Of a DNA stretch of 64,000 bases, positions 1-9,226 are shown in pieces; within the stretch, counting starts at the first letter, position 1; each line of letters starts with the position of its first letter. Location: positions 1 through 64,000 of the forward strand of contig CAJMKD010000002.1 in NCBI GenBank assembly GCA_905213905.1. The letters are read 5' to 3'. The notes below the pieces were generated by a model. That model made no database searches. It was not told the DNA's origin and saw only the letters and a list, made by a program, of their open reading frames with translations. Both the position numbers and the translations under genes were made by a program. The stretch is from an uncultured Sutterella sp. Lineage in GTDB: Bacteria; Pseudomonadota; Gammaproteobacteria; Burkholderiales; Burkholderiaceae_F.

Positions 1-31
1 TATTTCCAGTGAAAGTAGGTCATTGCCAGGC
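1..31 (+). rRNA. rrf: 5S ribosomal RNA, 3' end (truncated by window start)
   Basis: The first bases contain GTGAAAGTAGGTCATTGCCA, which matches the conserved 3' arm of bacterial 5S rRNA (the loop E/helix IV return strand, then the strand that closes helix I). The body of the gene lies outside the window. A strong terminator follows at once, as expected at the end of an rRNA operon. The exact 3' end cannot be fixed without the 5' strand of helix I. Confidence 0.75.
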
Positions 32-42
32 TCCCTATTGAG

Positions 43-80
43 AAACCCCTCGTTGCTTAACCGCGCGAGGGGTTTTTATT
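43..80 (+). terminator. Rho-independent terminator of the rRNA operon
   Basis: AAACCCCTCG at 43-52 pairs perfectly with CGAGGGGTTT at 66-75, and a T-rich run continues to 80. It lies just downstream of the 5S 3' end. Confidence 0.85.
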
Positions 81-346
81 TGACCGAATCGCCTGCCGGC
101 CAAAAGAAATTCTTCTCGTGCTTCGTCGAGCGCATTGGGCCTCGCTTACAATCGTTCTACTCGAAAACAATTCACCGCAAGCGCGTTGATGTTGGCTGGG
201 AAAAGCCGACATGAGGCTTGAGTCGAATGCTGGGAAATTGATACGCCGGACATTCCTCGCCCGCGTGCTTCGGTCGCTCGTCTGCCGCTTCGGAGCCTGC
301 TCCGTCAAAGCGGCGGGCGGCATTTGCGCTATTCGTACAGAAGAGA
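81..346 (+). other. Intergenic region upstream of lptF
   Basis: There is no convincing gene here. A TACAAT -10-like hexamer lies at 147-152, but no good -35 stands at the right distance. TTGAGT (218-223) with GATACG (240-245) is a second weak candidate. A GA-rich stretch just before 347 is the only ribosome-binding signal for lptF. Confidence 0.4.
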
Positions 347-1492
347 ATGATTTTCAAGCGATCCATGGTCTCTGAGCTGGCAAATACTGCCGGCGGAGTC
401 TTCACAGTCCTCTTCACGATCGTGATGGCCGTTGGGATGGTGCGCATTCTGAGCCTGGCTGCGGGCGGTCGAATCGACAACGCAGCAGTGCTCCAAATGG
501 TGCTCTACAACGTGCTCACCAATCTGGCGCCGCTCCTTGCGGTTTCGCTCTTTATTGCGGTTCTGATGACGCTGATGCGGTGGTGGCAGGACAATGAGAT
601 GGTTGTCTGGTTCTCTTCCGGCGGTCAGTCGCTCCTCGCTTGGATCGGGCCGGTGCTTCGCTTTTCAATCCCCGTGATTCTGGCTGTAGGATTGCTTTCG
701 CTTGTTATTTCTCCGTGGGCGCGCTCTCAGTCGGAGATTATTCGCGAGCAGTTCAAGCAGCGCGATGAAGTCAATGCGATTGCACCGGGACGCTTCATTG
801 AATCGATGGGCGGCAAGCGCGTCTTTTTTATTGAGTCTCAGGGTGAGCACGCCAACGAAGTGGGCCGCATCTTTATGGCCGAAGGCGGCAAAGGACGCGA
901 ATCGGTTGTGACCGCCGAGAGCGGTCGGATCGAACTCAACGAAGAGGGCGACCGCTACGTGGTGCTGCATAACGGACGGCGAATCGAAACGCAAAACGAT
1001 TCTTCACAAACGCGCATCGTTGAATTTGATTCTTACGGCGTGCGGCTCGACATCAAAATCGATCAGCCTCTGAAGGCGAGCAAAACAGCTTCTCAGCCGC
1101 TGCCGCTTTTGTTGGCGAATCCCTCGCCCGAGAATCAGGCACAGCTCCTCTGGCGCTTTACCTGGCCGTTTGCGGCCTTCAATCTGGCCTTGCTGGCTGT
1201 TCCGCTTTCCTGCACCTCGCCGCGTGCAGGGCGCAGCCTCAACCTCATTTTTGCTGCGCTCATTTTTGTTCTTTATTTGAATGGCATTTCCATCTGCGAA
1301 ACGTGGGTCGAGCAGGAACGGCTTTCGCTGTGGGGCGCTTTTGCGCTGCTTAACGGAACTGTTTTCTTCATCACCGTGGTTCTATTCATTCGACGCGTTT
1401 ATATGATGCGGTGGCTGCCGAGCTGGTGCTCGCTCTGGTATCTGCGCGAGCGTCTGAAGTCGCGCCGTCCTAAGTCGGCGGAGGAGCAGTAA
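347..1492 (+). CDS. lptF: LPS export ABC transporter permease LptF
   Basis: This is one of the two inner-membrane permease subunits of the LptB2FG transporter, which extracts lipopolysaccharide and passes it to LptC/LptA. The 381-residue protein has the YjgP/YjgQ layout. Hydrophobic segments lie near residues 15-35, 55-75 and 100-120. A periplasmic beta-jellyroll region (about 130-260) is marked by SPWARSQSE at its entrance. Three C-terminal helices follow. The ATG at 347 lies behind a weak GA-rich ribosome-binding site. The gene ends two bases before lptG, so the pair should be cotranscribed and may be translationally coupled. The C-terminus (KSRRPKSAEEQ) is basic and polar, as expected for a cytoplasmic tail. 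Assignment to F rather than G rests on gene order and the N-terminal sequence. Confidence 0.9.
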   Translation: MIFKRSMVSELANTAGGVFTVLFTIVMAVGMVRILSLAAGGRIDNAAVLQMVLYNVLTNLAPLLAVSLFIAVLMTLMRWWQDNEMVVWFSSGGQSLLAWIGPVLRFSIPVILAVGLLSLVISPWARSQSEIIREQFKQRDEVNAIAPGRFIESMGGKRVFFIESQGEHANEVGRIFMAEGGKGRESVVTAESGRIELNEEGDRYVVLHNGRRIETQNDSSQTRIVEFDSYGVRLDIKIDQPLKASKTASQPLPLLLANPSPENQAQLLWRFTWPFAAFNLALLAVPLSCTSPRAGRSLNLIFAALIFVLYLNGISICETWVEQERLSLWGAFALLNGTVFFITVVLFIRRVYMMRWLPSWCSLWYLRERLKSRRPKSAEEQ

Positions 1493-1494
1493 CG

Positions 1495-2631
1495 ATGAAG
1501 GTGATCGACAAGCAGTTCGCCAAGGAGATTCTCCTTTCGACGGGCTTTGTGCTCATCGCGCTCGTGGCGCTCTTCGCGTTTTTTGATCTCATCAATCAGA
1601 TGGACGACGTCGGCACCGAGTACACGATCGGCACAGCGTTTCTTCTCACTTCGCTCACGCTGCCGTCGCGCATTTACGAAGTGATGCCCTTGGCCGTGCT
1701 TCTTGCGGCCGTTTATACGATGTCTCGATGGGCGTCAACTTCGGAATTCACTGTGCTGCGCGTTGCCGGGATGTCGCCGTTGCGGCTTGCCCGCGCGCTT
1801 CTTCTGCCGGGGGTGCTGCTCGTTGCGCTGACCTACGGCTTTGGCGAAGTAGTGTCGCCCTGGGCTGCGCGTTATGCGGTTGAAGTGAAGTCAGGCGATA
1901 AGAATGACACCGTCAGCGCGCGCGGCTACGTTTCCGGCGTCTGGGTGCGTGATCTCGCGCAAAATGAAAAGGGCGAGCCCGTCGACCGTTATATCAACGT
2001 CAAGAATCTTTCTGCTTCCAACATGAGTCAGACCGGCGCCTGGCGCATGTTTGAGTTCACGCGCGAGGGGAAGCTCCTACGCATGATTCATGCCGATTCG
2101 GCGACTTTTGAGCCTGGCCGGGGCTGGCATCTTCACAATGCGGTGACTGTGACCTATCCGGCTTTTGATTCGAAGGACACGAAGCCGCTGGCGGCGAAAA
2201 TCACCACTTCCGCGCCATCGGAGAGCTTCCTTGAGTCAACGATCGGCCCCGAAATTCTGGGCGTCATGACGACCAAGCCCGAAAACATGTCGATGCGTGA
2301 TCTCAACAAATATCTTGCGCATATCACGAAGACCAATCAGCAGCCCGAGCACTATCAGATCGCATTTTGGTCAAAGGCTACCTATCCGCTTGCCATCATC
2401 GTGATGCTTGCGCTTTCAATGCCTTTTGCCTACATGAATGCCCGCTCTGGCGGCGTGGCCGTCAAGATCTTTCTCGGCGTCATGATTGGCATTGCGTTTT
2501 ACGCACTCAACAATCTCTTCTCCTATCTCGGCATCGTCAACACTTGGTCGCCGATTGCCGTGTCGATCACGCCCTCTGCGGCCATGCTGGCGCTTGCCGC
2601 GCTCGCTCTCGCCATTGTCGAGAGGCGCTGA
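1495..2631 (+). CDS. lptG: LPS export ABC transporter permease LptG
   Basis: This is the second permease subunit of LptB2FG, required for LPS transport to the outer membrane. The 378-residue protein begins MKVIDKQFAKEIL, has an N-terminal helix pair and the family segment LPSRIYEVMPLAVLLA (about residues 57-72). A periplasmic jellyroll region occupies about 125-270, and the last three membrane helices run from about 295 to the end. The gene starts two bases after lptF ends, a tight operon. No LptA/LptC or LptB gene is in the window; LptB is usually encoded elsewhere in this group. Length agrees with E. coli LptG (360) plus a few residues. Confidence 0.9.
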   Translation: MKVIDKQFAKEILLSTGFVLIALVALFAFFDLINQMDDVGTEYTIGTAFLLTSLTLPSRIYEVMPLAVLLAAVYTMSRWASTSEFTVLRVAGMSPLRLARALLLPGVLLVALTYGFGEVVSPWAARYAVEVKSGDKNDTVSARGYVSGVWVRDLAQNEKGEPVDRYINVKNLSASNMSQTGAWRMFEFTREGKLLRMIHADSATFEPGRGWHLHNAVTVTYPAFDSKDTKPLAAKITTSAPSESFLESTIGPEILGVMTTKPENMSMRDLNKYLAHITKTNQQPEHYQIAFWSKATYPLAIIVMLALSMPFAYMNARSGGVAVKIFLGVMIGIAFYALNNLFSYLGIVNTWSPIAVSITPSAAMLALAALALAIVERR

Positions 2632-2642
2632 GGCTTTGGATA

Positions 2643-2675
2643 GCGGCGCTCGTTGTTTGCTCAATCGAGCGCCGC
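2643..2675. terminator. Perfect hairpin between convergent lptG and uvrA
   Basis: GCGGCGCTCG (2643-2652) pairs with CGAGCGCCGC (2666-2675) across a 13-base loop. No T-run follows on either strand, so it may be a weak, shared or Rho-assisted terminator. Its place between two converging genes supports a termination role. Confidence 0.4.
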
Positions 2676-2697
2676 ATCCTGTTCAATGGTCGCAGCG

Positions 2698-5600
2698 CTA
2701 GGCTTTTTTCGAGCGCTTTTTGGGCTTGTGGGCACGCAAAAAAGCCTTGAGCGCGCGCCCCGTCTGCGTGCTGCATTGCGCAACTGCTGCCGGTTCGCCT
2801 TGTGCAACGATGCGGCCGCCATCAACGCCGCCCTCCGGGCCCAGGTCTATCACCCAGTCTGCTTCTGCGATCACGTCAAGGTTGTGCTCGATGACGACGA
2901 CGGTGTTGCCGGCATCGACCAGGCGGCTCAGCACATTTGTGAGTCGTTCAACATCCGTCATATGCAGGCCGACGGTCGGTTCGTCCAACACGTAGAGCGT
3001 GTGCGGCGAGCGGCTGCGGTTGACGTCGGGTCGCGCCTTGGATAGCTCGGAAACAAGCTTTATGCGCTGCGCTTCGCCCCCTGAGAGCGTCGGACTCGGC
3101 TGCCCGAGCGTGAGGTAGCCGAGGCCCACATCCTGCATGAGGCGAAGCGGATGCGCGATCGCAGGCATGGAAGCAAAGAATTCAACGGCGTCGTCAACCT
3201 CCATCTGAAGCACTTCGCCGATTGTTTTTCCCTTCCAGGCGACGGCAAGCGTTTCCGGATTGAAGCGGCTTCCCCGGCAGACTTCACAGAGCACTTTGAC
3301 GTCCGGCAGGAAGTTCATTTCGATCGTTCGCATGCCCTGGCCGCCGCAGGCCGGACAGCTGCCTGCAGCATTGTTGAAGGAAAAACGACCGGGCCCGAAG
3401 CCGCGCGCGACTGCTTCGGGCGTCTGTGCATAGAGCGCGCGAATTTTGTCGAAGAAGCCCACATACGTGGCTGGACAGGAGCGAGGCGTTTTGCCGATGG
3501 GCGCCTGATCGACTTCAAGGACTCGCCCGACGGCGTCCATGCCGGTGATTGCACGGCAGCCTCGGAAGCGCCGCTCGTTTTCTGCAAGCTTCAGGTTGCG
3601 CACGAGGTTTTCAAAGAGCACGCTTCGCGCAAAAGTCGATTTGCCGCTGCCAGAGACGCCTGTAATGACAGTGAGTCGGCCCAGGGGCACGTCGACGCGG
3701 TCGATGCGCAGGTTGTTCTCGCATGCGTCCAGCACGGTGAGGCGCTTCGTTTCTGCCGTGACTGCGCGTCGAGCGATGCCTGTATGCGACAGCGGTGTCC
3801 GCAGCGCTTTTCCGGTTGGCGATTCTGAAGCGTTCATCACGTCTTCGACGGTGCCTTCGGCCATGATCCGGCCGCCTCTGATGCCTGCGCCCGGACCGAT
3901 GTCGAGCACGTGATCGGCGCGACGGATCGTTTCTTCATCATGCTCGACAACAAGCAGCGTGTTGCCCTTCTTCGTCAGGCGTTCAATGGCTGAAAGAAGA
4001 ATGCCGTTGTCGCGCGGATGAAGGCCGATTGTCGGTTCATCAAGAACGTAGCAGACGCCGCGCAGGTTGGTTCCGAGCTGTGCAGCGAGCCTGATGCGCT
4101 GACTTTCGCCGCCCGAGAGCGTCGGCGCGCTGCGGTCAAGCGTCAGGTAGTCAAGCCCGACGTCGCGCAGAAAAGCCAGACGGGTTCTAATTTCTGTGAC
4201 GGCGTCTCGCGCAATCTGCGCATCTCTGGATGAGAGGCGAAGCTTATTAAAGTAAGCGCTCGCTTCTCGTATTGTCATCGAACCGATCCGACTGATGGAT
4301 TCGTTCTTCCAGAGGACGTTGCGCGGGATTTCATTGAGACGTGTGCCGCCGCAGTCGGGACAGGTCTCGAGAACTTCGTCGTCGTCGGGCAGGCGGTCGC
4401 TCGTCATCGCAAGAATCTTTTCCTCATCGCTGCGCTTCTTCCTTGCTTCTTTGGCGACGGCACTCGAGACGACGCCGTAGCCGAGGCACGTCGGACAGGC
4501 GCCGACCGAGGCGTTGTAGGAAAAGAGACGGCTGTCGAGCTCCGGGAAGCTGCGGCCGCACTTCGGGCAGGCTCTGAGCGCTGAGTAAAAGCGAACGCCG
4601 CTTTCGGGCGACGGTCTTTTCACCGGCGCATCCGCGTCGCAGGGAAAGTCGGCTGTCGCGAAAAGCTGAGCCCGGCCGAGCACGGAGAGCGCCTGCGTGA
4701 CCGTTTGAATGCGCTGCGCTACATTGGCGTTTCTTTCGAGGCGCGCAACAGGCATCGCGATGTCGTGAAGCTTGTGCAGGTTGAGCTTCTCGAGCCCCGA
4801 GAGCGGCACCCACTCGCCGTCAATGCGCGCCCATTTTGCGCCGAAGGCGCTTCGCATTTCTTCCAGTTTGTCGGCAAAAGCACCTTTGCGGCGCTGCACG
4901 ACAGGCACGAGCAGCATGACGTCTTTCTTGCCGAAGTCTCGAATTAATGCGTCGGCGATGGATTCTGCGCTCTGTGCTTCGACAGGGATGTGGCAGTCCG
5001 GACAATATTGCGTCCCGAGCTTGACGTAGATGAGGCGCAGAAAATGGTAAATCTCGGTCATTGTCGCCACGGTCGATCGCATGCCGCCGCGGCTCGTGCG
5101 CTGCTCGATGGCGACTGTCGGCGCGATGCCCCGCACTGCGTCCACATCCGGCACAGGCGGCGGCTGCACCATGGAGCGGGCGTAGGCATTGAGGCTCTCG
5201 AGGTAGCGGCGCTGTCCCTCGGCAAAGATGATGTCGAAGGCGAGCGTGGATTTGCCGGAGCCTGAGGGGCCGGTGATGACGTTGAATTGGCCTCGGGGAA
5301 GCGCTGCCGTAATGTTCTTGAGGTTGTGCTCGCGCGCCCCCTCAACAACGATTGCACGCCGCTCCCGAAGAACGGCCTGCATCGATCGTGATTTGGGCTT
5401 GGGCTTCGGAAGATTGAAGAAGGTTTCGCGGCTCTGATCGCCCTCGAGCGCCAGCCGCCACCCTTCAAGCGCTTCGCCCGTCAAGGTTCGTGCGGCAATC
5501 ATGTCGTCGGGCGTGCCGGCAAAAACCACGCGCCCGCCGGCATCGCCGCCTTCGGGACCGAGCTCAACGATCCAGTCGGCGCAATTGACGACGTCGAGGT

Positions 5601-8388
5601 TGTGCTCGATCACGATGACAGTGTGGCCGAGCGCAATCAAACGGTCGAAAACCTCAACGAGACGAGCGACGTCCGCAAAATGCAGGCCTGTCGTAGGTTC
5701 ATCAAAAATGAAGGCTTTGCCGCGGCGGCCGCGCGTGCGCGGGATCCCTTCGGCAATGTGAGCGGCAAGCTTGAGTCGCTGCCGCTCGCCGCCAGAGAGG
5801 GTCGTCAGGGGCTGGCCGAGCGTGAGGTAGCCGAGGCCCACGAAAGCGAGAAAGCTGAGCGGCCCCGTAATTTCTTCTATGCCTTCGAAGGCATCCAATG
5901 CCTGTTCGACTGTGAGGTCAAGCACGTCTGCGATGTTGCGGGTAACGCCGTCGGCCATGGGAAAAGCGAGCGCAAGGATTTCATCGCGATAATGGCGGCC
6001 TTTGCAGACGGGGCAGGGCAGATACACGTCGGAGAGAAATTGCATTTCGACGTGTTCGTAGCCGGCGCCAAGGCAGTGCGGGCACCGGCCCTTGCCGGCG
6101 TTGAAGGAGAAATCCGCTTCTTTGAAGCCGGCTGCGCGCGCTTCGGGCTTTGCGCCGAAGAAACGCCGGATGCCGTCGAAAGCGCCGACGTAGCTCGCAG
6201 GATTGCCGCGCGTCGTCCGGCCGAGCGGACTTTGATCGACGAAGACGCAGTCGCTCGGCAGCTCGCCGCCCAGAATTGCGCCGCCCGTATCCTGCGCGGC
6301 GCCTTTGCCTATATTGAGCGCTCGGGTGAGCAGCGGCACGAGCGTGTCGGCAACGAGCGTCGATTTGCCGGAGCCGGAAACGCCGGCAACAGCGATGAAT
6401 CGTCCGAGGGGCAGCTCAACATCTATGTTTTTGAGATTGTGCTTGACGCAGTGCATGAGCCGCATTTTCGGCGTTTCGGCCGTTACGGCGAGACGCTTCC
6501 GTTCAATGCGCTTTCTGCCGCTCAGGTAGTCGCCCGTGAGCGTATCGGCGTCGAGCGCGTCGCGCGTCGCGCCCTCAAAGATGATCCTGCCGCCGTCTTT
6601 GCCTGCTTTCGGGCCCATGTCGATCAGGCGATTGGCCGCAAGCATCACCTGCGGATCATGCTCGACGACGACGAGCGTGTTGCCCGCTTCGGTCAGGCGC
6701 CGGAGGATGCCGTTGACGCGGTTCATGTCTCGCGGATGCAGGCCGATCGACGGCTCGTCCAGAACGAAGAGCGTGTTGACGAGATTGGTGCCGAGCGCCG
6801 TAGTGAGGTTGACGCGCTGAACTTCGCCGCCCGAGAGCGTGCGGCCCTGGCGGTCGAGCGTCAGGTAGCCGAGGCCGACGTCGATGAGATAAGTGAGCCG
6901 CGCATTGATTTCATTGAGCAGCATCTTCTCGTCGGCGCTTTCGGCTTTGCGCAGCGCCATCGAGAAGAATTCGCCGAGCGTCTTGATCGGCAGGAGCATG
7001 AGCTCGTGAAAGTTAAAGCCCGGCAGCGAAGCGAAGACTTCTTCGGACGCTTTGGCGCCTACGGGCTTGAACCGAGGCACATCGGACGAGAGCGCTTCGC
7101 GCATTTCACGGGTGCCGTACCGCCAGGCCAGCGCTTCGCTCTTGAGGTGCGAGCCTGCACAGTCCGGGCACGTCACATAGGAGCGATAGCGCGAGAGCAT
7201 GACGCGCACGTGCATCTTGTAGCTTTTTGATTCCAGCCAGGCGAAAAAGCGCTTGATGCCGTACCACTGGCGCTGCCAGTCGCCGTGCCATTCAGGGTCG
7301 CCCTCAACGACAAAAGCCTTTTCCTTGTCGCTCAGATCCTCAAAGGGGACGCGCACGCGCACGCCCGCCTTGGCGCAGCGCTCTAGCATTTCCGCTTTGA
7401 AGCTTGAGTAGGCGAAGGTGGAAAAGGGCTTGACCGCATCTTCTTCCAAGCTTTTTGAAGGGTCCGGGATGATGAGCGCGAGGTCATTTTCGATGACGCG
7501 TCCGAAGCCGCGGCAGGTCGGACAGGCGCCGAGCGGCGAATTAAAGCTGAAGAGGTTGGGCGAGGGATCGGAAAAAGTTCTTCCGCACGTCGGACAAACG
7601 CGACCGCGCCGGTAGCGCGCGACGAGCCTCGGCGCAGCAGATGGCGCTTCGACATAAACCGCCATTTGGCCTGCGCCCTTTTCGAGCGCCGTCTCGACGG
7701 CTTCAACTGCGCGTGCGCGCTCGACGCGCGAAGCGCGGAATCGGTCCGCGGCGACGATGAGCCGGGTGCCTGTTTTTTCTGGCGTGCGAGCAAGAATCTT
7801 TGTGAATCCCTGCGAGGACAATCCCATTTCAGCTGTTTCAACGGGCAGAGAAGCCGGCACCAGAAGCTCAAACGCTACGGCGAGTCTTGCATCAGGCCCC
7901 TCGGCAGGATCTTCGGTCTTTTGGAGCCGCTCGAGAATGTCAGCCCAGATGGTGTCGGGCGAAAACACGGGTACGGCGGCGCCGTCGTCCGGGCAATAGG
8001 CACGGGCATGATGCGCAAAAAGGAGCTTCAGGTGATCGTTGAGCTCCGTCATGGTGCCGACTGTCGATCGCGACGTTCGGATGACGCCGTTCTGATCGAT
8101 GGCAATCGCAGGCGGAACGCCTTCGATCGCATCGACGTGCGGGCGGTCCATGCGGTCGAGGAACTGGCGCGCGTAGGGACTGAACGTTTCGACGTATCGC
8201 CGCTGGCCTTCCGCATAGAGCGTGTCGAAGACGAGTGAACTTTTCCCGGAGCCGGAGAGTCCGGTGACGACCGTGAATTCGCCGACGGGAAAGTCGACGT
8301 CGACGTGCTTGAGATTATTCTGCGATGCGCCGCGGATGCGAATGCATTCGGATCCTTCCGCGGGGTGCTTTGGCTGCGCTTGAGTCAT
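2698..8388 (-). CDS. uvrA: Tandem (double-length) excinuclease ABC subunit UvrA
   Basis: UvrA is the damage-recognition ATPase of nucleotide excision repair and works as a dimer with UvrB. Here one 1896-residue chain carries two complete UvrA copies, about residues 1-990 and 1000-1896. There are four Walker A loops: GLSGSGKSS near 43, GVSGSGKST near 671, GPSGSGKST near 1035-1045 and GVSGSGKST near 1579. There are four LSGGE signatures, near 521, 865, 1427 and 1770. Each half has its own zinc modules, with paired CPxC motifs such as CPTCGRTF and CPKCGRSF. A usual UvrA is about 940 residues, so this is a covalent pseudo-dimer. No stop or frameshift was seen across the join. It is transcribed alone from the minus strand. 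I found no CTG-N10-CAG LexA box in the 240 bases upstream, so SOS control is not evident. Confidence 0.93.
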   Translation of the reverse strand: MTQAQPKHPAEGSECIRIRGASQNNLKHVDVDFPVGEFTVVTGLSGSGKSSLVFDTLYAEGQRRYVETFSPYARQFLDRMDRPHVDAIEGVPPAIAIDQNGVIRTSRSTVGTMTELNDHLKLLFAHHARAYCPDDGAAVPVFSPDTIWADILERLQKTEDPAEGPDARLAVAFELLVPASLPVETAEMGLSSQGFTKILARTPEKTGTRLIVAADRFRASRVERARAVEAVETALEKGAGQMAVYVEAPSAAPRLVARYRRGRVCPTCGRTFSDPSPNLFSFNSPLGACPTCRGFGRVIENDLALIIPDPSKSLEEDAVKPFSTFAYSSFKAEMLERCAKAGVRVRVPFEDLSDKEKAFVVEGDPEWHGDWQRQWYGIKRFFAWLESKSYKMHVRVMLSRYRSYVTCPDCAGSHLKSEALAWRYGTREMREALSSDVPRFKPVGAKASEEVFASLPGFNFHELMLLPIKTLGEFFSMALRKAESADEKMLLNEINARLTYLIDVGLGYLTLDRQGRTLSGGEVQRVNLTTALGTNLVNTLFVLDEPSIGLHPRDMNRVNGILRRLTEAGNTLVVVEHDPQVMLAANRLIDMGPKAGKDGGRIIFEGATRDALDADTLTGDYLSGRKRIERKRLAVTAETPKMRLMHCVKHNLKNIDVELPLGRFIAVAGVSGSGKSTLVADTLVPLLTRALNIGKGAAQDTGGAILGGELPSDCVFVDQSPLGRTTRGNPASYVGAFDGIRRFFGAKPEARAAGFKEADFSFNAGKGRCPHCLGAGYEHVEMQFLSDVYLPCPVCKGRHYRDEILALAFPMADGVTRNIADVLDLTVEQALDAFEGIEEITGPLSFLAFVGLGYLTLGQPLTTLSGGERQRLKLAAHIAEGIPRTRGRRGKAFIFDEPTTGLHFADVARLVEVFDRLIALGHTVIVIEHNLDVVNCADWIVELGPEGGDAGGRVVFAGTPDDMIAARTLTGEALEGWRLALEGDQSRETFFNLPKPKPKSRSMQAVLRERRAIVVEGAREHNLKNITAALPRGQFNVITGPSGSGKSTLAFDIIFAEGQRRYLESLNAYARSMVQPPPVPDVDAVRGIAPTVAIEQRTSRGGMRSTVATMTEIYHFLRLIYVKLGTQYCPDCHIPVEAQSAESIADALIRDFGKKDVMLLVPVVQRRKGAFADKLEEMRSAFGAKWARIDGEWVPLSGLEKLNLHKLHDIAMPVARLERNANVAQRIQTVTQALSVLGRAQLFATADFPCDADAPVKRPSPESGVRFYSALRACPKCGRSFPELDSRLFSYNASVGACPTCLGYGVVSSAVAKEARKKRSDEEKILAMTSDRLPDDDEVLETCPDCGGTRLNEIPRNVLWKNESISRIGSMTIREASAYFNKLRLSSRDAQIARDAVTEIRTRLAFLRDVGLDYLTLDRSAPTLSGGESQRIRLAAQLGTNLRGVCYVLDEPTIGLHPRDNGILLSAIERLTKKGNTLLVVEHDEETIRRADHVLDIGPGAGIRGGRIMAEGTVEDVMNASESPTGKALRTPLSHTGIARRAVTAETKRLTVLDACENNLRIDRVDVPLGRLTVITGVSGSGKSTFARSVLFENLVRNLKLAENERRFRGCRAITGMDAVGRVLEVDQAPIGKTPRSCPATYVGFFDKIRALYAQTPEAVARGFGPGRFSFNNAAGSCPACGGQGMRTIEMNFLPDVKVLCEVCRGSRFNPETLAVAWKGKTIGEVLQMEVDDAVEFFASMPAIAHPLRLMQDVGLGYLTLGQPSPTLSGGEAQRIKLVSELSKARPDVNRSRSPHTLYVLDEPTVGLHMTDVERLTNVLSRLVDAGNTVVVIEHNLDVIAEADWVIDLGPEGGVDGGRIVAQGEPAAVAQCSTQTGRALKAFLRAHKPKKRSKKA

Positions 8389-8583
8389 TCTGAGCGTGCG
8401 TGAATCGGGCTTATCAAGCCGGAAAAATAAGTTTTGTTGATGCGCTCAAGACTAGCGCAAGCAATTGCTGCTCGTGCGAATCGAACTGCCTCCGGACGTT
8501 TAAAGCCGCGGCGGCTTAGGGCACGCGTTCAGCCGCAAGCATCAATTAGATGTAATAAATTGTAAAAATAAAGCCAGCAGCTC

Positions 8584-8612
8584 TTGCCAAACTGCGGTTT
8601 GATATGCATAAT
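8584..8612 (+). promoter_or_regulatory. Sigma-70-type promoter for the tRNA-Ala/tRNA-Glu unit
   Basis: TTGCCA (8584-8589) is followed after 17 bases by CATAAT (8607-8612), with both hexamers near consensus. A start about 7 bases later would lie just upstream of tRNA-Ala at 8630. The rest of the gap from the uvrA start (8389-8583) shows only a small GGCTT-AAGCC hairpin close to uvrA. Confidence 0.7.
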
Positions 8613-8626
8613 TGCACTTCTCCGAT

Positions 8627-8705
<79 letters not shown>

Positions 8706-8715
8706 AGAATTCAAG

Positions 8716-8791
8716 GTCCCTATCGTCTAGAGGCCTAGGACACGACCCTTTCACGGTCGGTACCGGGGTTCGAATCCCCGTGGGGACGCCA
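8716..8791 (+). tRNA. tRNA-Glu (anticodon TTC)
   Basis: A 76-base cloverleaf with encoded CCA. GTCCCTA (8716-8722) pairs with TGGGGAC (8781-8787). The anticodon stem CGACC-CTTTCAC-GGTCG shows TTC, and the T-arm contains GGTTCGAATCC. It lies 10 bases after tRNA-Ala and is surely cotranscribed with it. Confidence 0.97.
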
Positions 8792-8814
8792 AAATCAAAA
8801 GACCTGCCAGGCAC

Positions 8815-8840
8815 AAGACCTGAGCGGGTCTTTTTCTTTT
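8815..8840 (+). terminator. Rho-independent terminator of the tRNA unit
   Basis: AAGACC (8815-8820) pairs with GGTCTT (8827-8832) across a six-base loop. A T-rich tail runs to 8840. An extended stem using AAAAGACCTG upstream is also possible. Confidence 0.75.
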
Positions 8841-8854
8841 GATGCGGCTCGGCA

Positions 8855-8886
8855 AAAGAAAAGCCGGCGTCTGACGGGACGCCGGC
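8855..8886 (-). terminator. Rho-independent terminator of hpf (minus strand)
   Basis: GCCGGCGTC (8863-8871) and GACGCCGGC (8878-8886) form a perfect 9-bp stem. Read on the minus strand, the hairpin is followed by TTTTCTTTT. It lies 44 bases past the hpf stop codon. Confidence 0.85.
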
Positions 8887-8929
8887 GCGGCAGCGACGCG
8901 CGGCACTGCCGCGCATCGGGCCAAAAGCA

Positions 8930-9226
8930 TTACGGACGACGCTTGTCGCCTTCTTCAACGACAGAGCGGCGGATCGTGTCGAACGCGTCGTTGAGCGCGG
9001 CCATCACGTCCTGGTTCGTGCGCGTGGCAAAAAGATTGCGTCCGTTGGAAATCAGATCGACGCGGATCGTGAACGGTCCCATCGTCTGGTGCCCTTCCTG
9101 AGTGACCGTCACTTTGCACGGCCCGAGACGGCTGTCGAATTTGCGAAGCGCCTCGACCTTCTCATTCACGGCCGCTTCGAGTGCGGGGGAGCGATTGATG
9201 CCATGAAAGATGATCTGAACGGGCAT
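8930..9226 (-). CDS. hpf: Short-form ribosome hibernation promoting factor HPF
   Basis: HPF binds the 30S decoding centre in starved or stationary cells and promotes 100S ribosome dimers. The 98-residue protein shows the HPF/RaiA fold signatures: an N-terminal strand (MPVQIIFHGI), the SPALEAAVNEKVEAL helix, an alternating strand region (KVTVTQEG, FTIRVDLIS) and a final helix with a basic end. Length matches the short HPF of gammaproteobacteria (95), and the dimerisation tail of long HPF is absent. The start at 9226 has GTGAGG 6 bases upstream on the minus strand. In many proteobacteria hpf sits beside rpoN and ptsN, but here it stands alone with its own terminator. Confidence 0.85.
   Translation of the reverse strand: MPVQIIFHGINRSPALEAAVNEKVEALRKFDSRLGPCKVTVTQEGHQTMGPFTIRVDLISNGRNLFATRTNQDVMAALNDAFDTIRRSVVEEGDKRRP

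Noticed and set aside
5602..7230. 542-residue plus-strand ORF antisense to uvrA
   Set aside because: It is a GC-codon-bias shadow of the minus-strand UvrA frame, which carries all the ABC motifs; the shadow has none and no ribosome-binding site.
8389..8470. LexA box for uvrA
   Set aside because: No CTG-N10-CAG pattern with acceptable match upstream of the uvrA start.
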